From: Temnopleurus reevesii
Lineage: Eukaryota > Echinodermata > Echinoidea > Temnopleuroida > Temnopleuridae
DNA length: 64,000 bases
NCBI GenBank assembly: GCA_036244855.1
Contig: BQKZ01000005.1
Span: forward strand, 283,353 to 347,352
Direction: 5' to 3'
The notes beneath the pieces are model-generated. The model made no database searches. It was not told the DNA's origin and worked only from the letters and a program-made list of their open reading frames with translations. Shown piece after piece: positions 49,929 to 62,191 of this stretch. Position numbers and translations under genes: made by a program. The first letter of the stretch is position 1, and every line of letters starts with the position of its first letter.

Positions 49929-50719
49929 GTAGGAAGAAGGATGGTTACTTATATGTGTGGGTAGATAGAAAAAGGGAAGTATATAAGGAATGTTTGGGGT
50001 AGGGACAGAAAGACAATATTATTAGAATTTTATAGAGCGAAAGGTCAAAAATTCAATAGACAATTTTACCTGATTGGACAAACACAACCCAATACTTTCC
50101 TTTTTGGTTTCAATATGGAAAACTAAGAATTGATCCAATAGAAATCAGTCTATATACAGAAAAATATGATTATCTATAGGTGTTTAATGGAACAGAAATG
50201 AACATTTTGAAAGTCCATAAAGATCCATTTGGAATTATTAATGGCCTAATACAGTGTAGAATGATTGTCTTGGTTGAATTATGTAAAAATTTTAACAATG
50301 GAAGTGGGGGAGGAAAGAGAAGAATACGATTGGAATGATCACAGATTGAAGACAGAATGCTCTCCAACAAAACGATCAGCATTGGATCAATAATAAGCAA
50401 ATATTTCTTAAGCTCTTGGAATTTTAGTTTCTGATTGAAGATAATTTTTATTTGTTACCATTACGTTTATCTAAATATTTATTTCTAGGGACAAGTATCT
50501 CACAAGCATTGCTTCCTGCTGGTTCCAATTTTTTTCACTTATTCTCTTTCAATGATATATCTTTACTTCTAAGTTTACCATATTTCTTTTTTTTGATGTA
50601 TCAATGATTAATATTGTTTGGATGGAAAATGAAATTAAACAAATCTTGAGTCTTGAATAAATATCATATTCCAGTATTCAATTTTTTCTTGAAAATTGGA
50701 TTCTTCTTTCTCCAAACAG

Positions 50720-50868
50720 ATGGGTCCATTTGTGCTTGCCTGAACACCATGAACAACTCATATTACTGTGTGAGGACAATCAACTCAACTCATAACTTCA
50801 TATACTGTGAATATGTCACCAATTTTATAGAATACTTTGACATGAGGTTAGGTGAAGATCCACATCAG
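50720..50868 (+). CDS. Sulf: Sulf coding exon 14: Cys-rich C-terminal domain
   Basis: Residues 873-922 (phase 1 in, phase 0 out). DGSICACLNTMNNSYYCVRT and HNFIYCEYVTNFIEYFDMR are close to the vertebrate FCACTSSNNNTYWCLRT and EYFDM blocks. Two sequons (N884 and N894) are present. The acceptor is CTCCAAACAG and the donor is GTGAGT. Confidence 0.96.
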
Positions 50869-51376
50869 GTGAGTGAAGTAGAAAATAGGCAAAAATACCA
50901 AGTGGTATGGCACACTCGTAATGTATAGGAAGCTAACACGCAAGTGACGACGTGACCAAATCAATGCTTTCTTTCTTGTCAAAACATCAAAACTTTTTTG
51001 CATTGTCATTCAATTGGGAAATGCTTCGGGCGCTACATTTACATGGGAACGGAAATATGAATTACAAGAGCATAGAAGATCATATTACTGGAAAAAGTAT
51101 CTATAAGTATACCACTCTGTGTTCTGTATCACCAAGTCTGAGGGAGATTATGCGCATAAAATGAGCGTATGATAAATTTGTTAACTATACATTTTCAAGA
51201 ATGACAATTGGAATGAGATGTATGGCCATTCAATGTAGATTAAATGGAGTACAAATCAAATTCTATAAAGAATCAGCCATATGTCAAGCCTTAGATACTA
51301 TAGAAATTTGGTGTCACATTTTTGGTATTCATTCTTGAATAAGAAAGTTTTGATATCTATTCTTCTTTCTTTTCAG

Positions 51377-51509
51377 CTTGTTAATGCAGCTTCTAGTCTT
51401 GACCCGGATATGAAAGCAGAGCTTCGTGAGCAAGTGGATGTGCTCAGAACATGCAGAGGAAAGAAATGTTCACCATCATTCAAAAGGAGGAAAGGATCAA
51501 GAAAGAATG
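51377..51509 (+). CDS. Sulf: Sulf coding exon 15
   Basis: Residues 923-967 (phase 0 in, phase 1 out). LVNAASSLDPDMKAELREQV and LRTCRGKKCSP match the vertebrate LMELRSCQGYKQCNP helix and Cys pair. It ends in a basic stretch (FKRRKGSRKN). The acceptor is TTCTTTTCAG and the donor is GTAAAT. Confidence 0.93.
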
Positions 51510-52043
51510 GTAAATTCCAGTGAATAAAGTTTATACCTTTTGAACACACCTTGGGGCCATGCTCCAAAAAAGCACACTAAAATTGTAACCTGGGTATCTG
51601 GAGCTCCGGATAAAAATGAAATATCCAGTTTATCATTCATATTTAAAGATAAGAAACTTAATATGATATGAATATGATAAAGACGTTGGACTTAAAAATC
51701 TACCTTACACAGCAATATGATTTGAAGAGAAGAGCACTTTTTTTTAATGCTGAATAGAACATTTGAGAGTATTATAATGTCCTGGCACCTACTGGATCCT
51801 GATAGAGTGAGAGAAAATAGCCTTTGCATTTGTCTTACCTAGTAAGAATTATTTCTGCTAAAAACCAACAAAGTAAAAATAGATGCATATTTCCATAATT
51901 TATTATGAGCCTACTTCTCAAATGATAATACAATGAAGGAATTTTATCAGCAATTTGTATCCACCAATTGGATGAACCTCTTCCAGGACCTTCAAAATGG
52001 TGAAGATCATTATTTGTAACAAGAAGGAAAAGAATCTTATGCA

Positions 52044-52061
52044 AATCCCACTGCTGCCACC
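52044..52061 (-). repeat. tRNA-Leu 3'-end-like 18-mer, copy with one change
   Basis: AATCCCACTGCTGCCACC, one base different from the copies at 21490 and 29989, in intron 15. It is followed at a distance by ATGGGCTCAAATTC, which echoes the GTGGGTTCAAGTTC after copy 2, so the two share flanking repeat sequence. Confidence 0.45.
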
Positions 52062-52161
52062 TTCTTGTCAGACTACACAAATGGGCTCAAATTCATACAA
52101 TTCCATCAATGTTTTCCTAATGTTCTATACAATCTTTCTCTGATATGTTGTCTATTTTCAG

Positions 52162-52210
52162 GTGTATCACAGCACACATCATTCTGGCAGACCCTCCCAC
52201 AGACGAGCAG
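52162..52210 (+). CDS. Sulf: Sulf coding exon 16 (49-bp microexon)
   Basis: Residues 967-983 (phase 1 in, phase 2 out): GVSQHTSFWQTLPQTS. The acceptor is CTATTTTCAG and the donor is GTATCT. Reading past the donor meets TAG within three codons, while splicing to 53871 restores the conserved C terminus. The sequence itself is not conserved with vertebrates, so the support is phase and position. Confidence 0.8.
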
Positions 52211-53870
52211 GTATCTACCCTAGCACTCGCAGACTCACAAAGAAAAACAGCAGCTCAAGCTATGATGCCTAACCTAACAAAAATGGTGCTTATTTTGCTT
52301 TTTTTGTCAATGTGCATGCTTAATGTGTTGAAGTAGTTGTCGGTGATCCCTAGAAAAAACCCATGATATATCTTCTTCTACTTAATCCCAATAATTTGAT
52401 ATTGGTGAGCAAAGAATTAACATTATCCCTCATAAAGAATAATTCATTAATGCATGGAATGTGCTTCTAACATGAAGCATATGAAACAATGATTTTTATT
52501 GTGACATGCTGTTAATATGCAGTCTGCATGGTGAACTAGCCACACCCCATGTGTGTGACATACAATTTCTTCTTGTTTTTTTTTAATGAAAAGAGACGAG
52601 GTTGTGGCTTTGGACTACCCCACTTTCATGTGGCTAATCATTTTTAATCTATCCAACATCATGTACATGTATATGTGTCAACAATTCCACTCAAAAGATA
52701 AAATGTATCTATAGGGAATTGTAATGCAGTGGAAGTAACCGGCAAGCAAACATTCACACATAAGCCTGCAAACAATTTAACAAAAGAGCATTGTGGAATA
52801 TTTGTACAAATTAATACAAAGAGCATGCTCCATATTGATGCATTGTGCCTGTATATGAGGGATTTTTTGTCTGTTTTTTTTTTATTTCTATCAAAATTTG
52901 TGCAATGCTTCCATATAACAAGCTTCAATTGTCATTTATGTGCATGCAAATTTGTTCACAAGACTAATGCCATCCCTGCTTATACAGTGAACAGAGGCCA
53001 CACCTGTTTGATATTTCTCCACAGAATGAGAGGGGAAGAAAGTTCTCTTGTGTGTTTCTAGCTATGGTGAATGCTTAAATGGAAGTTGCTAAATTTGTCA
53101 AATTCCGTTGTCCCATCTGCTCAAAGTTTTGCATTCCCGTTGATGCACTTTGCTATAGAGATGTATTAACCCATTTTCAAATGGTACGAGGAACTCCTTG
53201 TCCAATGCATGGCTGAATTTCCAGAATGACAGTATTTACAGATTGTGTGTTTGACTAGTGCACATTTTAAACGGAAGACCTCAATGCAACTAGGTACATT
53301 GAATACTTTATCAATCATGTGCAAACTGGTACTACAATGCATGCATAATATATTTTAAACTTCTTTTATTAAATTTGCTTTTTTATTTATTATATTTTAC
53401 TTGCTTTCAATATTGTGCATGATGGATTGATATTATTAGTGTGACATGAGCTATAGCCTCTAACCCCAAGCACCTAATGCTCACATGATTCTTCAAGCAA
53501 TACACCTGAGAAAGTGGGTGACCTCTGCTCAATATACAAATCTCCAAGAAGTATGTATGTAAATGGCAAGAGGTAATGTTTAGAATGATTACAAAAGCTT
53601 TCTTGAGAGAAGAATAAATTGGACGATTGTCAAAATTGTTGTTGGACATGCTTGAAAGTAGGGTAAAATCAGAGATTGATGGATTTTGTTGAAACGGAAG
53701 GGGGAGATTTCCTGACAAAAAAAATGAGCTTAAGCATGGTTCAAATATCAAATATCATTTTCATCTCCATCCCTGTTTTTAGAAACCCTAGCAAATGCTA
53801 GTTTGTTGCAATTTATTGTGGAACCGTTGTTATGACTGTTTTCACTGTTTTGTCTTTATCTCTCTTGCAG

Positions 53871-53901
53871 TAGAGAACTATGGAATGGATGGGAAGGATA
53901 A
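53871..53901 (+). CDS. Sulf: Sulf coding exon 17: conserved C terminus and stop
   Basis: The end of the protein: SRELWNGWEG then TAA (53899-53901). Vertebrate SULF1 ends GQLWDGWEG, so this short exon is firmly recognised. The acceptor TCTCTCTTGCAG is strong. The 3' untranslated region follows. Confidence 0.93.
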
Positions 53902-54112
53902 TACATTCAACTTGACAACAAGATATAAAAAAAAATGAGACCACCCTCACATCTGTTCTGTACGACTGCCATGAACTGCAATATAGGTTGAGGCGTGATG
54001 ATTTGATGAGCTTAGCAACCGATGAAAACAATTTTTATGCTTCCTTGGTTTTGCAAATTTGCAAATGACTTGCAAATGATTAAAGAAATTGTCACACATT
54101 AAGATTCTGTTG

Positions 54113-54633
54113 TTAAAGCTCAAGTACAGTTTTGGTAAAAGCGAATATTTTTTTTATTGCCAAATTTTGTCTTCAAATCTATATAAAATGAAACATGATA
54201 TCATGAACATGCTGTACAAAAGATTGTGCGAAAAATGAACGAGTTTTGGAAAAGTTATAACCTAAAATGTGCAGAATATTTCAGCATAGTGTCCCTCGAC
54301 GCTAATTCAATATTTTCTTTATTGATAAAGGACAACTTCTCATGCACAGAATTGGATGAAAAATTCAGAATCTATTCTTTGTGTATTCCTTTTTATCATG
54401 CTTTAATCAAATCTTGGAAATAACCTTGTATATGCCCGATAAGAAGCAAAATATTGTTATAACCAAGAGAGGGTACTAAATACGATTTAACGGTCAAATT
54501 CAAATTTTCAAAAGAATTAGCTCGTAGAAAAATATGCTATGGTCATAAAATGTGTATAAAAATTACATGTCATGGTAAATATCCCCAAAATTCACATTTC
54601 TTAATCTTTACCAAAACTATACTTGGGCTTTAA
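54113..54633. mobile_element. 521-bp TTAA-flanked inverted-repeat element (MITE)
   Basis: It is flanked by TTAA on both sides (54113-54116 and 54630-54633). The ends are inverted repeats: AGCTCAAGTACAGTTTTGG on the left against the complement of CCAAAACTATACTTGGGCT on the right, with a few mismatches. A second copy is at 62899-63412 and a diverged fragment at 44790. The TTAA flank suggests a piggyBac-type target duplication, but no transposase is present. Weak open frames inside both copies repeat each other because the copies are related. Confidence 0.8.
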
Positions 54634-55688
54634 CAAATTATCGAATTAAGCTGTCTGACCTATGTTATTGCATTCAGATTGTTGAAAAAAAAACAAAGAG
54701 GAGGAAATTATAAAAGCACTGTCAAGATATGAAAATTGAATAAAGCGTATCACTGTCTCTTAATTACTGCATAGTGTACCTATTATGCAGTTGACATTTT
54801 TAATTTGGACTTTTTAGCACTAAATGTTCATTTTGAGGCATAATTTTTTCACAGCTTAGTTTATGTTCACTATCAAACATTTAGGATCTGGCATTTGAAT
54901 TTTGTTTAAACAAAAAAAAAACAATGTTTTACAATATCTTTAATCATTGCGATTGATGAACCAAGTTTGCTGCCAATGCCTATTTTCATTTGCTTCCTAT
55001 GGATGGCGGAATTTTAACATGTTGCCAATTTAGGTTTCTTAAAAGCTCTCTTAGATTTTATGTTAATATTTTTTTTAACAATGAAGACCAACTCACTTAC
55101 AAATGTATGGCCTACAAATGGCTGAAAGACAATGATGTTTTGAAAGAATGTAATACCCCTGGAATTAGGCAATTTAAAATATCCTTGTATATTTTCTTTA
55201 CAGTAGAGTTGATAAGATCATAACAGCCTCATCCTGACAGACTTCTGAATAATGGTAGATTTATTGTCAATTGTCTTACAAATGCACAGAATATTGATTT
55301 TTAGATTTTCCAACCGAATAGTTTTATCATGTGGAATAAATTTCCAATTTTGTAAATCAGAAATGTATCATATTCACCTACATAAAAATAACAGTTTTCA
55401 TGTCTCTTTTACAATACTGTAATCCACTTTGAGAGTCTGAAATTGTTATCTTATATCCTTTCAGCTTGTACAGGGCATTCCTTGTGATTTGGAAATTTTG
55501 AAATCATCAGAATATGTGTACCAGATGTCCCAAGTTTGTTGTCCATTCATGGACCCAAGTTGTTTCCTTTGTGAGAAATCACACTACATTAAGTGAATTC
55601 ATATTCTTTGTTTCTGTATTATCGATTATTTCTTGTTTTCATACCGTATTTCATCTTGTGTAATGTGTAAAAATATATGCATCCTTGT

Positions 55689-55865
55689 AGAGTCAAACCT
55701 GTTATAACGAGGTCCATGGAACCAGAGAAATTATCTCTTTATATCCACACCTTGTTATATCAGGGCCAAAATACAATAAAATACAAAGGAATGGGACCAG
55801 AAATATACCTTGTTGTAATGAGATCTCATTATATCAGTGCTCTTTAGAACAAGGTTGGACTGTAT
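55689..55865. mobile_element. pogo/Tigger-like MITE
   Basis: The left end AGTCAAACCTGTTATAACGA and the right end ACAAGGTTGGACTGTA form imperfect inverted termini of the kind seen in pogo-family MITEs (TACAGTCAAACCTCGTTATAACG style, from memory). TA dinucleotides lie at both edges. It has no coding capacity. A fragment with a similar end (ACAGTGGAACCTCATTATGG) lies at 58757. Confidence 0.65.
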
Positions 55866-58756
55866 TCTACATTGTTTATGTTTTGAATCACTGGATTTCA
55901 TCAATCATATTATTCGGGATCTATTGAGTTTGAAGAACTTCTATTTTAATCAACAAAATAAAATAATTTGTTTCATTAGAGTACAGGATTACTGTCATAT
56001 AGCATATTTGGTTTATTGATGCAAACATACTGTGCACCTATATTAGAAATATGGATAAAATCAAGTGTGATATTATGAAGAATAGGCGAATTTACGAATA
56101 GATTCAAATTTATGCAAGTTTCTTGCCACAAAACGTAGTATTCTATAAACTGGTTAGTAACAATGGAACTAAATATTTTGATTCCAGTTTGCCTCTGGCA
56201 GGCTTTCGGGTCTTCAAGAACAAGCTTTATGTATGAAGAAAGCATAAAACTTGCATCTAATAGTAAATCCGCCTATTACATAATATAAAGACATTGTATT
56301 CTGAAGTGCAGTATCTAGAGCAAGCATACTGTATCATACAGAAGAAAACCCACCTATTTTTAGCTCGATACTCAAAACATCCATTATTGGCAATTTGTAT
56401 TCAAGTTAACAACTACCAATGATCTTGTCTTTTATCTGAGAAATATATTTAAACTTTGTGTTGTATTTTGTAAGATTCTATAGAGCAATATATATATGTG
56501 TCAGGCACCGCGGAACATTCTGTAAAGTGAAGGGGCTGTGGTTGACAGCATTTACATGCTGCGATAGGTTTATACACATTGTCTGGAAAAAGTGGGCATA
56601 CTACAGTTCTTGGCAGTTCCGTGGTCCATGTAAGTTATGTGAGGAAAAGATCCTTTTCTATGCAATTTGTTGTAAATCTTCCTTCTAAGACTAAGATATA
56701 TATGCAATGACATAAACCTTGTTTTGATTACAAATAAATTGATAGATCTTAGGATATCATCATGACCTCTTTTGTATCATGTTAACCATCAGGATTTTTA
56801 ATAACATATAACAATTACACCTCAGCAGTGTACAGCAGCGAACTGTTTTATCATGCTTGCCACAAAAATGTTGCTTAAAAATTGAATGGTGGGCATTGTT
56901 TTTACAGGACAGAGTTATTTTACTTACCTATAATCAATACAAAAGTAAGAACAATGGGATCTCACTGATCTGAATCTATTGTTCTGGTATATAGAAGTGA
57001 TAACAGATACCAAAATATTCTGGTTTGCGCTGTATATCATAAGAATATTGGCAAAAGTCATTTTCAGGACATTTTTAGCTCCATATATCAAAATTGCAAC
57101 GGCTTTGTAAGGTTGAAAATGAGAATATAAATCATTGTCACATATGCCCTCCTTTGTGATAGGAGTAAGAAAACATGAATTAAATCATTATGAAAATAGT
57201 GGAAAATACCAGTTGATTGACATTTTGTGTAATATATATATATGATGGTATTCATTCAAAACTTAATCAAACCTTACAGCTAATAACACTGTCAGTCTTT
57301 GCAAAATCTGTATGTATTGATGGATGGATGTATGTATGTATAATGTAAGTAATAAAGAGTTTGTAATATTTTCATGTTGTTTTTAAAAGTTCATTCTGTG
57401 TTGTATATATATCAGTACTAAATATATATTGATGTTAATTGCCTGTGTATTCACTCATCGTTGTTGAGTATTGAGATTAAATTATGTGTACAAATAAAAA
57501 TGTACATTGCTGATAAGACAAAATTGAAGAAATACTGGACTGTAGTATATTTTTATGTGCATTTTGCTCTTAATCATTTTATTCAATAAAGAAGGTTAAC
57601 TAAAATTTCCCAATACATTGTTCACATTCACAAAAAAGTTTCGACATGAATCACAATTCAAGCCTTATTTATATTTAAAGCAGGAACATGAGACAAACTG
57701 AGCAGAAAAGTTTGAAGTAAATCCAACATGACTATGAGGTTTGAAATTATGAATATTTCAATGATAATGATTGATTGGTGGTTTCCATAAATTATTGTTT
57801 GGCATTCGTCAAAACACGTGACTGTCGGTTAGGTGTCATGACGTATGTCTTGCACTTCCTGTCGGTTAACTTATTATTTATATCTTACTGTTTTTAAGAA
57901 TTTGTTTTACTCCATGAATGCTTTTTTTCAATCCTCAAACGGTTGAAATCAATAAATGTTTCTGTACCCATGTATATATGATGAAAAAAAAATATTTTTG
58001 TGTTAAACATTGAAAAAAGAGGGGTTTTTAAACACTAACATATTGTATACTGCTCACATAGAAATGCATGACATGCATCATATCACTTGACCCATCATTG
58101 CCAATTTGCTTGACAAACAACTGTTGAGTTATAACATTGAAATATTCATAACATTCTTATATTCATAACATTCTTATATATTGTCTGATATCCTTCAAAC
58201 TTTTTTTGATCTGTTTGACTGATTTTTCTGCTTTCAATCAATACAGGATTTCTCTCTGGCATACCCAGTCTTTAAGTATGCAATGCTCCAATATAACATA
58301 ATGATAAGAATAAAGTTGCATGTACATTTTAATCAGATATACTACATAAGGCACAATGATGGCAGTCACATTATTAGATATTGAGAAAATAAAAAATTAC
58401 CCAAAGTTACATTGCCCAGACTCAGACAAGACCAAGCTAATGCACACTAAAAACTGTATTATATGCAATGTACACATATCCTATAAAATTAGTATTTGTC
58501 AAAATTTTGCATTTGCTTGTTCAAATCATTCAGGTGAGGAGAATGTTCTTGACAACATATAAAGTTCTATATGATAATTTAACGTGCAAAAAAAATGCTT
58601 GAACTTACCAATCAAGTGAAAAACTAAAATATTCTTCTGTCATCAACCCTGAATACAACTGTGCAATCTACATTGTTGCAGATGTGAATTAAAATTTAAT
58701 GGGCCATCACCACTTGTATATTTTGTACTCTTCATTTGTAAGTCCGAGAAACAAAT

Positions 58757-58830
58757 ACAGTGGAACCTCATTATGGTATTCCAAGGTCCTTGGACCAAAT
58801 AATGTGTACCTCCTCATATATAAAAACCTT
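58757..58830. mobile_element. Fragment resembling a pogo-like MITE end
   Basis: ACAGTGGAACCTCATTATGG followed by an internal GGTCCTTGGACC palindrome and a second ACCTCCTCATATATA. It looks like one end of the family represented at 55689. The right terminus was not found. Confidence 0.4.
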
Positions 58831-58920
58831 AAATACATAATACAACAATACATAGAGATGAGACTGGGCATAATTTGAGTGCGAGCAATGGTCACCAGTC
58901 GTCTGTAAATCTACAAATAG

Positions 58921-59150
58921 CTTTTTGAAACACAAACTATCAAAGACTTTAAGAATGACTGGTATCAGTTCATGTGCTTAATAATTAGACATCTTGCGCA
59001 TGTTACACTCATTAATGTACTCTGGTCTAAAGTTGTTCTTAACTTTAAGAAAAATTATGTGAAACACATCCCTTGGCGGTGTTTCACCAGTAACTTTAAG
59101 AACAACTGGTATCAGTTCTTGTTCTGAATACTCGTAAGATTACAAATTAA
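58921..59150. mobile_element. Two further copies of the GTGTTTCACC MITE family
   Basis: A degenerate copy (58921-59075) contains GACTTTAAGAATGACTGGTA on the left and GTGAAACACATCCC on the right. It is immediately followed by a second left end (GGTGTTTCACCAGTAACTTT, from 59086) that fades out near 59150. The order and motifs match the intact copy at 34145-34333. Confidence 0.7.
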
Positions 59151-59556
59151 TTATTTAGCACAATAACCGATACAGGTCGTTCCTGGAGAATAGCTTATAC
59201 AGATTCCTGAACTTTTAGGAAGGTACCCTGTTTACCATCATAATATGAAATGTAGTGAATATGTAATAATCATGCTTAAGAAAGGTTCTGCAAATCATGA
59301 ATCAAAGAATAATCTTCTTCATGAAACAATAACTTACATAATTCTTTTTAGTGGCATTTATGCATAGACATTTGTGACATATTTATCCTGCACTTTTGCA
59401 AAAAAATTTACACCAAGCAGCATTTCATAAACGAGTTGATGATACAAAGTGATTTTGGACATAAATAAATATACATGTATATCATATTTCAGAATAAACA
59501 AATTGAAGCATCAGGTAGACTAATGTAAGTATTCCTCCAAATGCCAGGATATCAGA

Positions 59557-59601
59557 CAGCTGTTATGCTCCCAGTCCTTAGATGAGGGAGCATACCAGCT
59601 G
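59557..59601. repeat. 16-bp stem hairpin
   Basis: CAGCTGTTATGCTCCC (59557-59572) and GGGAGCATACCAGCTG (59586-59601) are reverse complements with one mismatch, around a 13-base loop. Confidence 0.8.
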
Positions 59602-59791
59602 TGACAAGCAGGCCGACATCTATAAATCTACAATCGTTACAACTATTATCAGTTTGTCGATTATGTAAGGAAGGTGTTAGAACCTATAACATGTAGGTTT
59701 ACATTGAATTTTAAGAATTTTTAAAACTTTCATTTTTTACTGAGGTTTCAATTAAGTCTGCGAACATAGATTCACAATTAACGAAGTGTAT

Positions 59792-59881
59792 ATAATCCAG
59801 AGCCTGCAGTCAGAGACTACATCTAAGGGGGCAATACATAATTGAAATGAAACTAGTCTCTGGACGCAGACTCTGAATTAT
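59792..59881. repeat. 28-bp stem inverted repeat
   Basis: Bases 59792-59819 (starting ATAATCCAGAGCC) pair with 59854-59881 (ending GACTCTGAATTAT) with about four mismatches across a 34-base loop. It could be a tiny MITE or a long hairpin transcript. Confidence 0.75.
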
Positions 59882-61401
59882 GCACCATGCAAATTGCAAA
59901 CTTATAAACCCGAAGCTGAAAGTATATGTGCTGTGCAGTCAAGTCTCCATTTCAGTAATACAGAGCTGGATTGAGGATAGATCTCATTAGTCAGAGCACA
60001 GGGTAGTTGGGGGACTCCATATTCATTGCAACTTTAGTTACTCATTAGGACTACTTAGTGACAACAATTATGTTGCAAATTGAGATGTTGCCAACTGGGA
60101 CCTGTAACATTAAACTTCAAATAAGCACAAAGCGAATATCATGGAAAACCATGTACCACAGAGATACAATTAACTGAAAATTAGTTGTATTTTATGTTAC
60201 AGGCCTTCTATAGTAAACACCTGCTCAAAACGCATTTGATCTCTCTCTCTTCCCCACTCCAATAATAAATATATATACAGGCATGAATCCACAGGATATA
60301 GATTGTGTTGTCTTTGGTCACACATAACAGGCCCCAGAATGTTTATTTGTACAGCATTTTTAACAGAACCTGACCCCCAAAAAATTGGAAATGCATGAAA
60401 GAAAAAGAAAACGGGCAATGAGATGAAATGTATAATACTTCTCTTTTTCTTTTTGTCTCTGTACTTTTTTTGGTTAGTATATTGGGAGAGTTTGAGGGAA
60501 TTTGTTTGACCATCACCCCTTCTATCATGGCTCTGGACCTGGTTAAACACCTCTAAACTCCATATGGCAACAATTTGCCTCAAACAAAAAGTGACCTTAA
60601 AATGCCTTTCAAGGAAAGCAAACCCGTCAATATCTGTATTTTTGTCATTGTATTTACATATACAAAATAAGAATTTGGGGCAAAGGACATGATTTAGATT
60701 TAGCATTTATACATACCAGTATACATGCATACTCAATCTGATTTCAAATGCTACTCAACCAGTCTTTAGCCCTTGTTTACAATGACAAATTTGTTTGCTT
60801 CTCTTTCCTTGTTTCATTTAAATTGATTTGACTCCTAAAATAGTCAGGTAGTAGTATGGCCTTATGAAATTTATCTCTCTCTCTCTCTCCCATTCTTTAC
60901 TTATATTTTGTTTTTAACTGATGCATTTACCTTATAATTTCATTTCATAATGATATATAAAAAAAAATAAGAATGAACCACAAGAAAAATCTTTTGCCAA
61001 AATAATATACTTTAACCAAATGGATGTTGATCAAATAGTTTAACATTATGCCTGGATGAATAAAAAACCAAAATTCCCAGCTTAAAATATCTTGAAACTT
61101 TAGTAAATGTCCTTACTAAACAAAAGCTACTGTAAGAGTACTGTACAAAAAGCAGCCTTTTCCAAAGTCAAACTTAGATGAATCTTTTAAGTAGTTTATC
61201 ATATTGCACTCAGATCAAAATAACAAAGTCACCTATGGCTTGTTTGGGAATCTTGTCAGCATTGACAAATTATCCTTTACAAACAGTTACCATGGTAATA
61301 ATCAGAGACACTCATCCAATCTGAAGTAAAGATTTCAATGACATAGGTGGTCCAGACTGATAATAGGCGCTTGAGAAATTTTGATGACATACCCTCCTGA
61401 C

Positions 61402-61445
61402 TTAACTTCCAAAGAATTTGGGCTGCACTACGAGTGAGTCAGCAT
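61402..61445 (-). CDS. Terminal coding exon of an unidentified minus-strand gene
   Basis: Read on the minus strand, the acceptor TTATCCTTATTTACAG is followed by ADSLVVQPKFFGS and a TAA stop (61402-61404). Entry is phase 1; the split codon with the exon at 62192 makes Tyr, giving LVHEEYADSLVV across the junction. The short hydrophobic tail is not recognised. The exon is supported by the fit of phases and splice sites with the upstream exon. Confidence 0.6.
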
Positions 61446-62191
61446 CTGTAAATAAGGATAAATATGAAACGAGGTATGAAAGACTTTCATATCATTACAT
61501 CTGACAAATACCAATATATACTGAGAAATTCCAAAGGAATAAATGATAGATCAATCATATGACATGAAATTATACAAAAACATTCAGTTTGCACAAACTT
61601 ATAGCAAAATTTGGCATGATCAAATTATGATTACTCTTCGCAATAAACCCAAAACACATGGGAAATAATTGCTGCTAAATCATTTTTTAATAATATAGAA
61701 TAGTATTACATAGAAAATGCCATGTTTATTGAAACAATGAATTCATATAGAGTTCTTTATTCCATTAAATTCTTCTTTATTCTGTATAAAACCGGCCACT
61801 TAAAAATCACAGAAATACACATAGACAATAACAATCATAAAACAAAGCAACACATATAAGAATGCAAATACATATATGCTTCATTCTCTACATCTTTCAT
61901 AGCAGGAAGTGACAGCTGGTAAAGCATTGGTCACATTGAGATAAGCGATAAGCAGGGCAAGATATCCATGTGGTTTCATCTCTTTGTGGTCACATTAATT
62001 TTTATTCCCAGTAATAAAATAAAAGCACTTGTGACTCAAACGACCAACAAAAAGTGGATATCACAATATAAAACCTATTTCCCAAACTTGGATCAGGTAT
62101 GTCCAAGAATCTGGAAGAAGCATATATGTGTATGATTGACTATGAGAGTAGCAATTTGGCCCTCCCATAACATCATCATCTAAACACTTAC
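61446..62191 (-). other. Intron of the minus-strand gene
   Basis: 746 bp between the two minus-strand exons. AT-rich, with no repeats or coding potential noted. Confidence 0.5.

Larger units (their letters stand above)
5120..53901 (+). other. Sulf: Extracellular sulfatase (Sulf) gene, whole 17-exon locus
   Basis: This gene encodes a SULF1/SULF2-type endosulfatase. Such enzymes are secreted and act at the cell surface, removing 6-O-sulfate from glucosamine in heparan sulfate and so tuning Wnt, FGF, BMP and Hedgehog signalling. The model has 17 coding exons, all with GT-AG introns and compatible phases, totalling 2979 nt (992 aa). Domain order: signal peptide (1 to about 22), Ser/Lys-rich linker (23-45), sulfatase domain (about 62-414), hydrophilic region (about 440-845) with a furin-like site RGKR (551-554) and an acidic insert (about 648-815), and a Cys/Trp-rich C-terminal domain (about 850-982). 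Catalytic residues seen: D71, D72, formylglycine Cys107 in CCPSRS, K163, H246, D337 and H338. Vertebrate Sulfs are about 870 aa, so this one is longer, mainly through the acidic insert and linker. An in-frame TAA replaces codon 190. SULF1 and SULF2 split within vertebrates, so a neutral symbol is used. Confidence 0.95.
53902..61401. other. Sulf 3' UTR and convergent intergenic region
   Basis: The end of the Sulf transcript could not be fixed. Candidate AATAAA signals occur near 54739 and at about 57350 and 57582. Several repeats lie here: a 521-bp TTAA-flanked element, a pogo-like MITE, MITE copies near 59 kb, and two hairpins. The right end should include the 3' UTR of the minus-strand gene that ends at 61402; the open frames at 60197-60706 on the minus strand most likely fall in that UTR. 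Confidence 0.5.

Noticed and set aside
54226..54423. Open frame also present at 63009-63320
   Set aside because: Shared because both lie inside copies of the same non-coding TTAA-family element.
60197..60706. 169-codon minus-strand open frame
   Set aside because: Low-complexity and hydrophobic runs, no splice logic; it lies downstream of the minus-strand gene's stop and is more likely 3' UTR.
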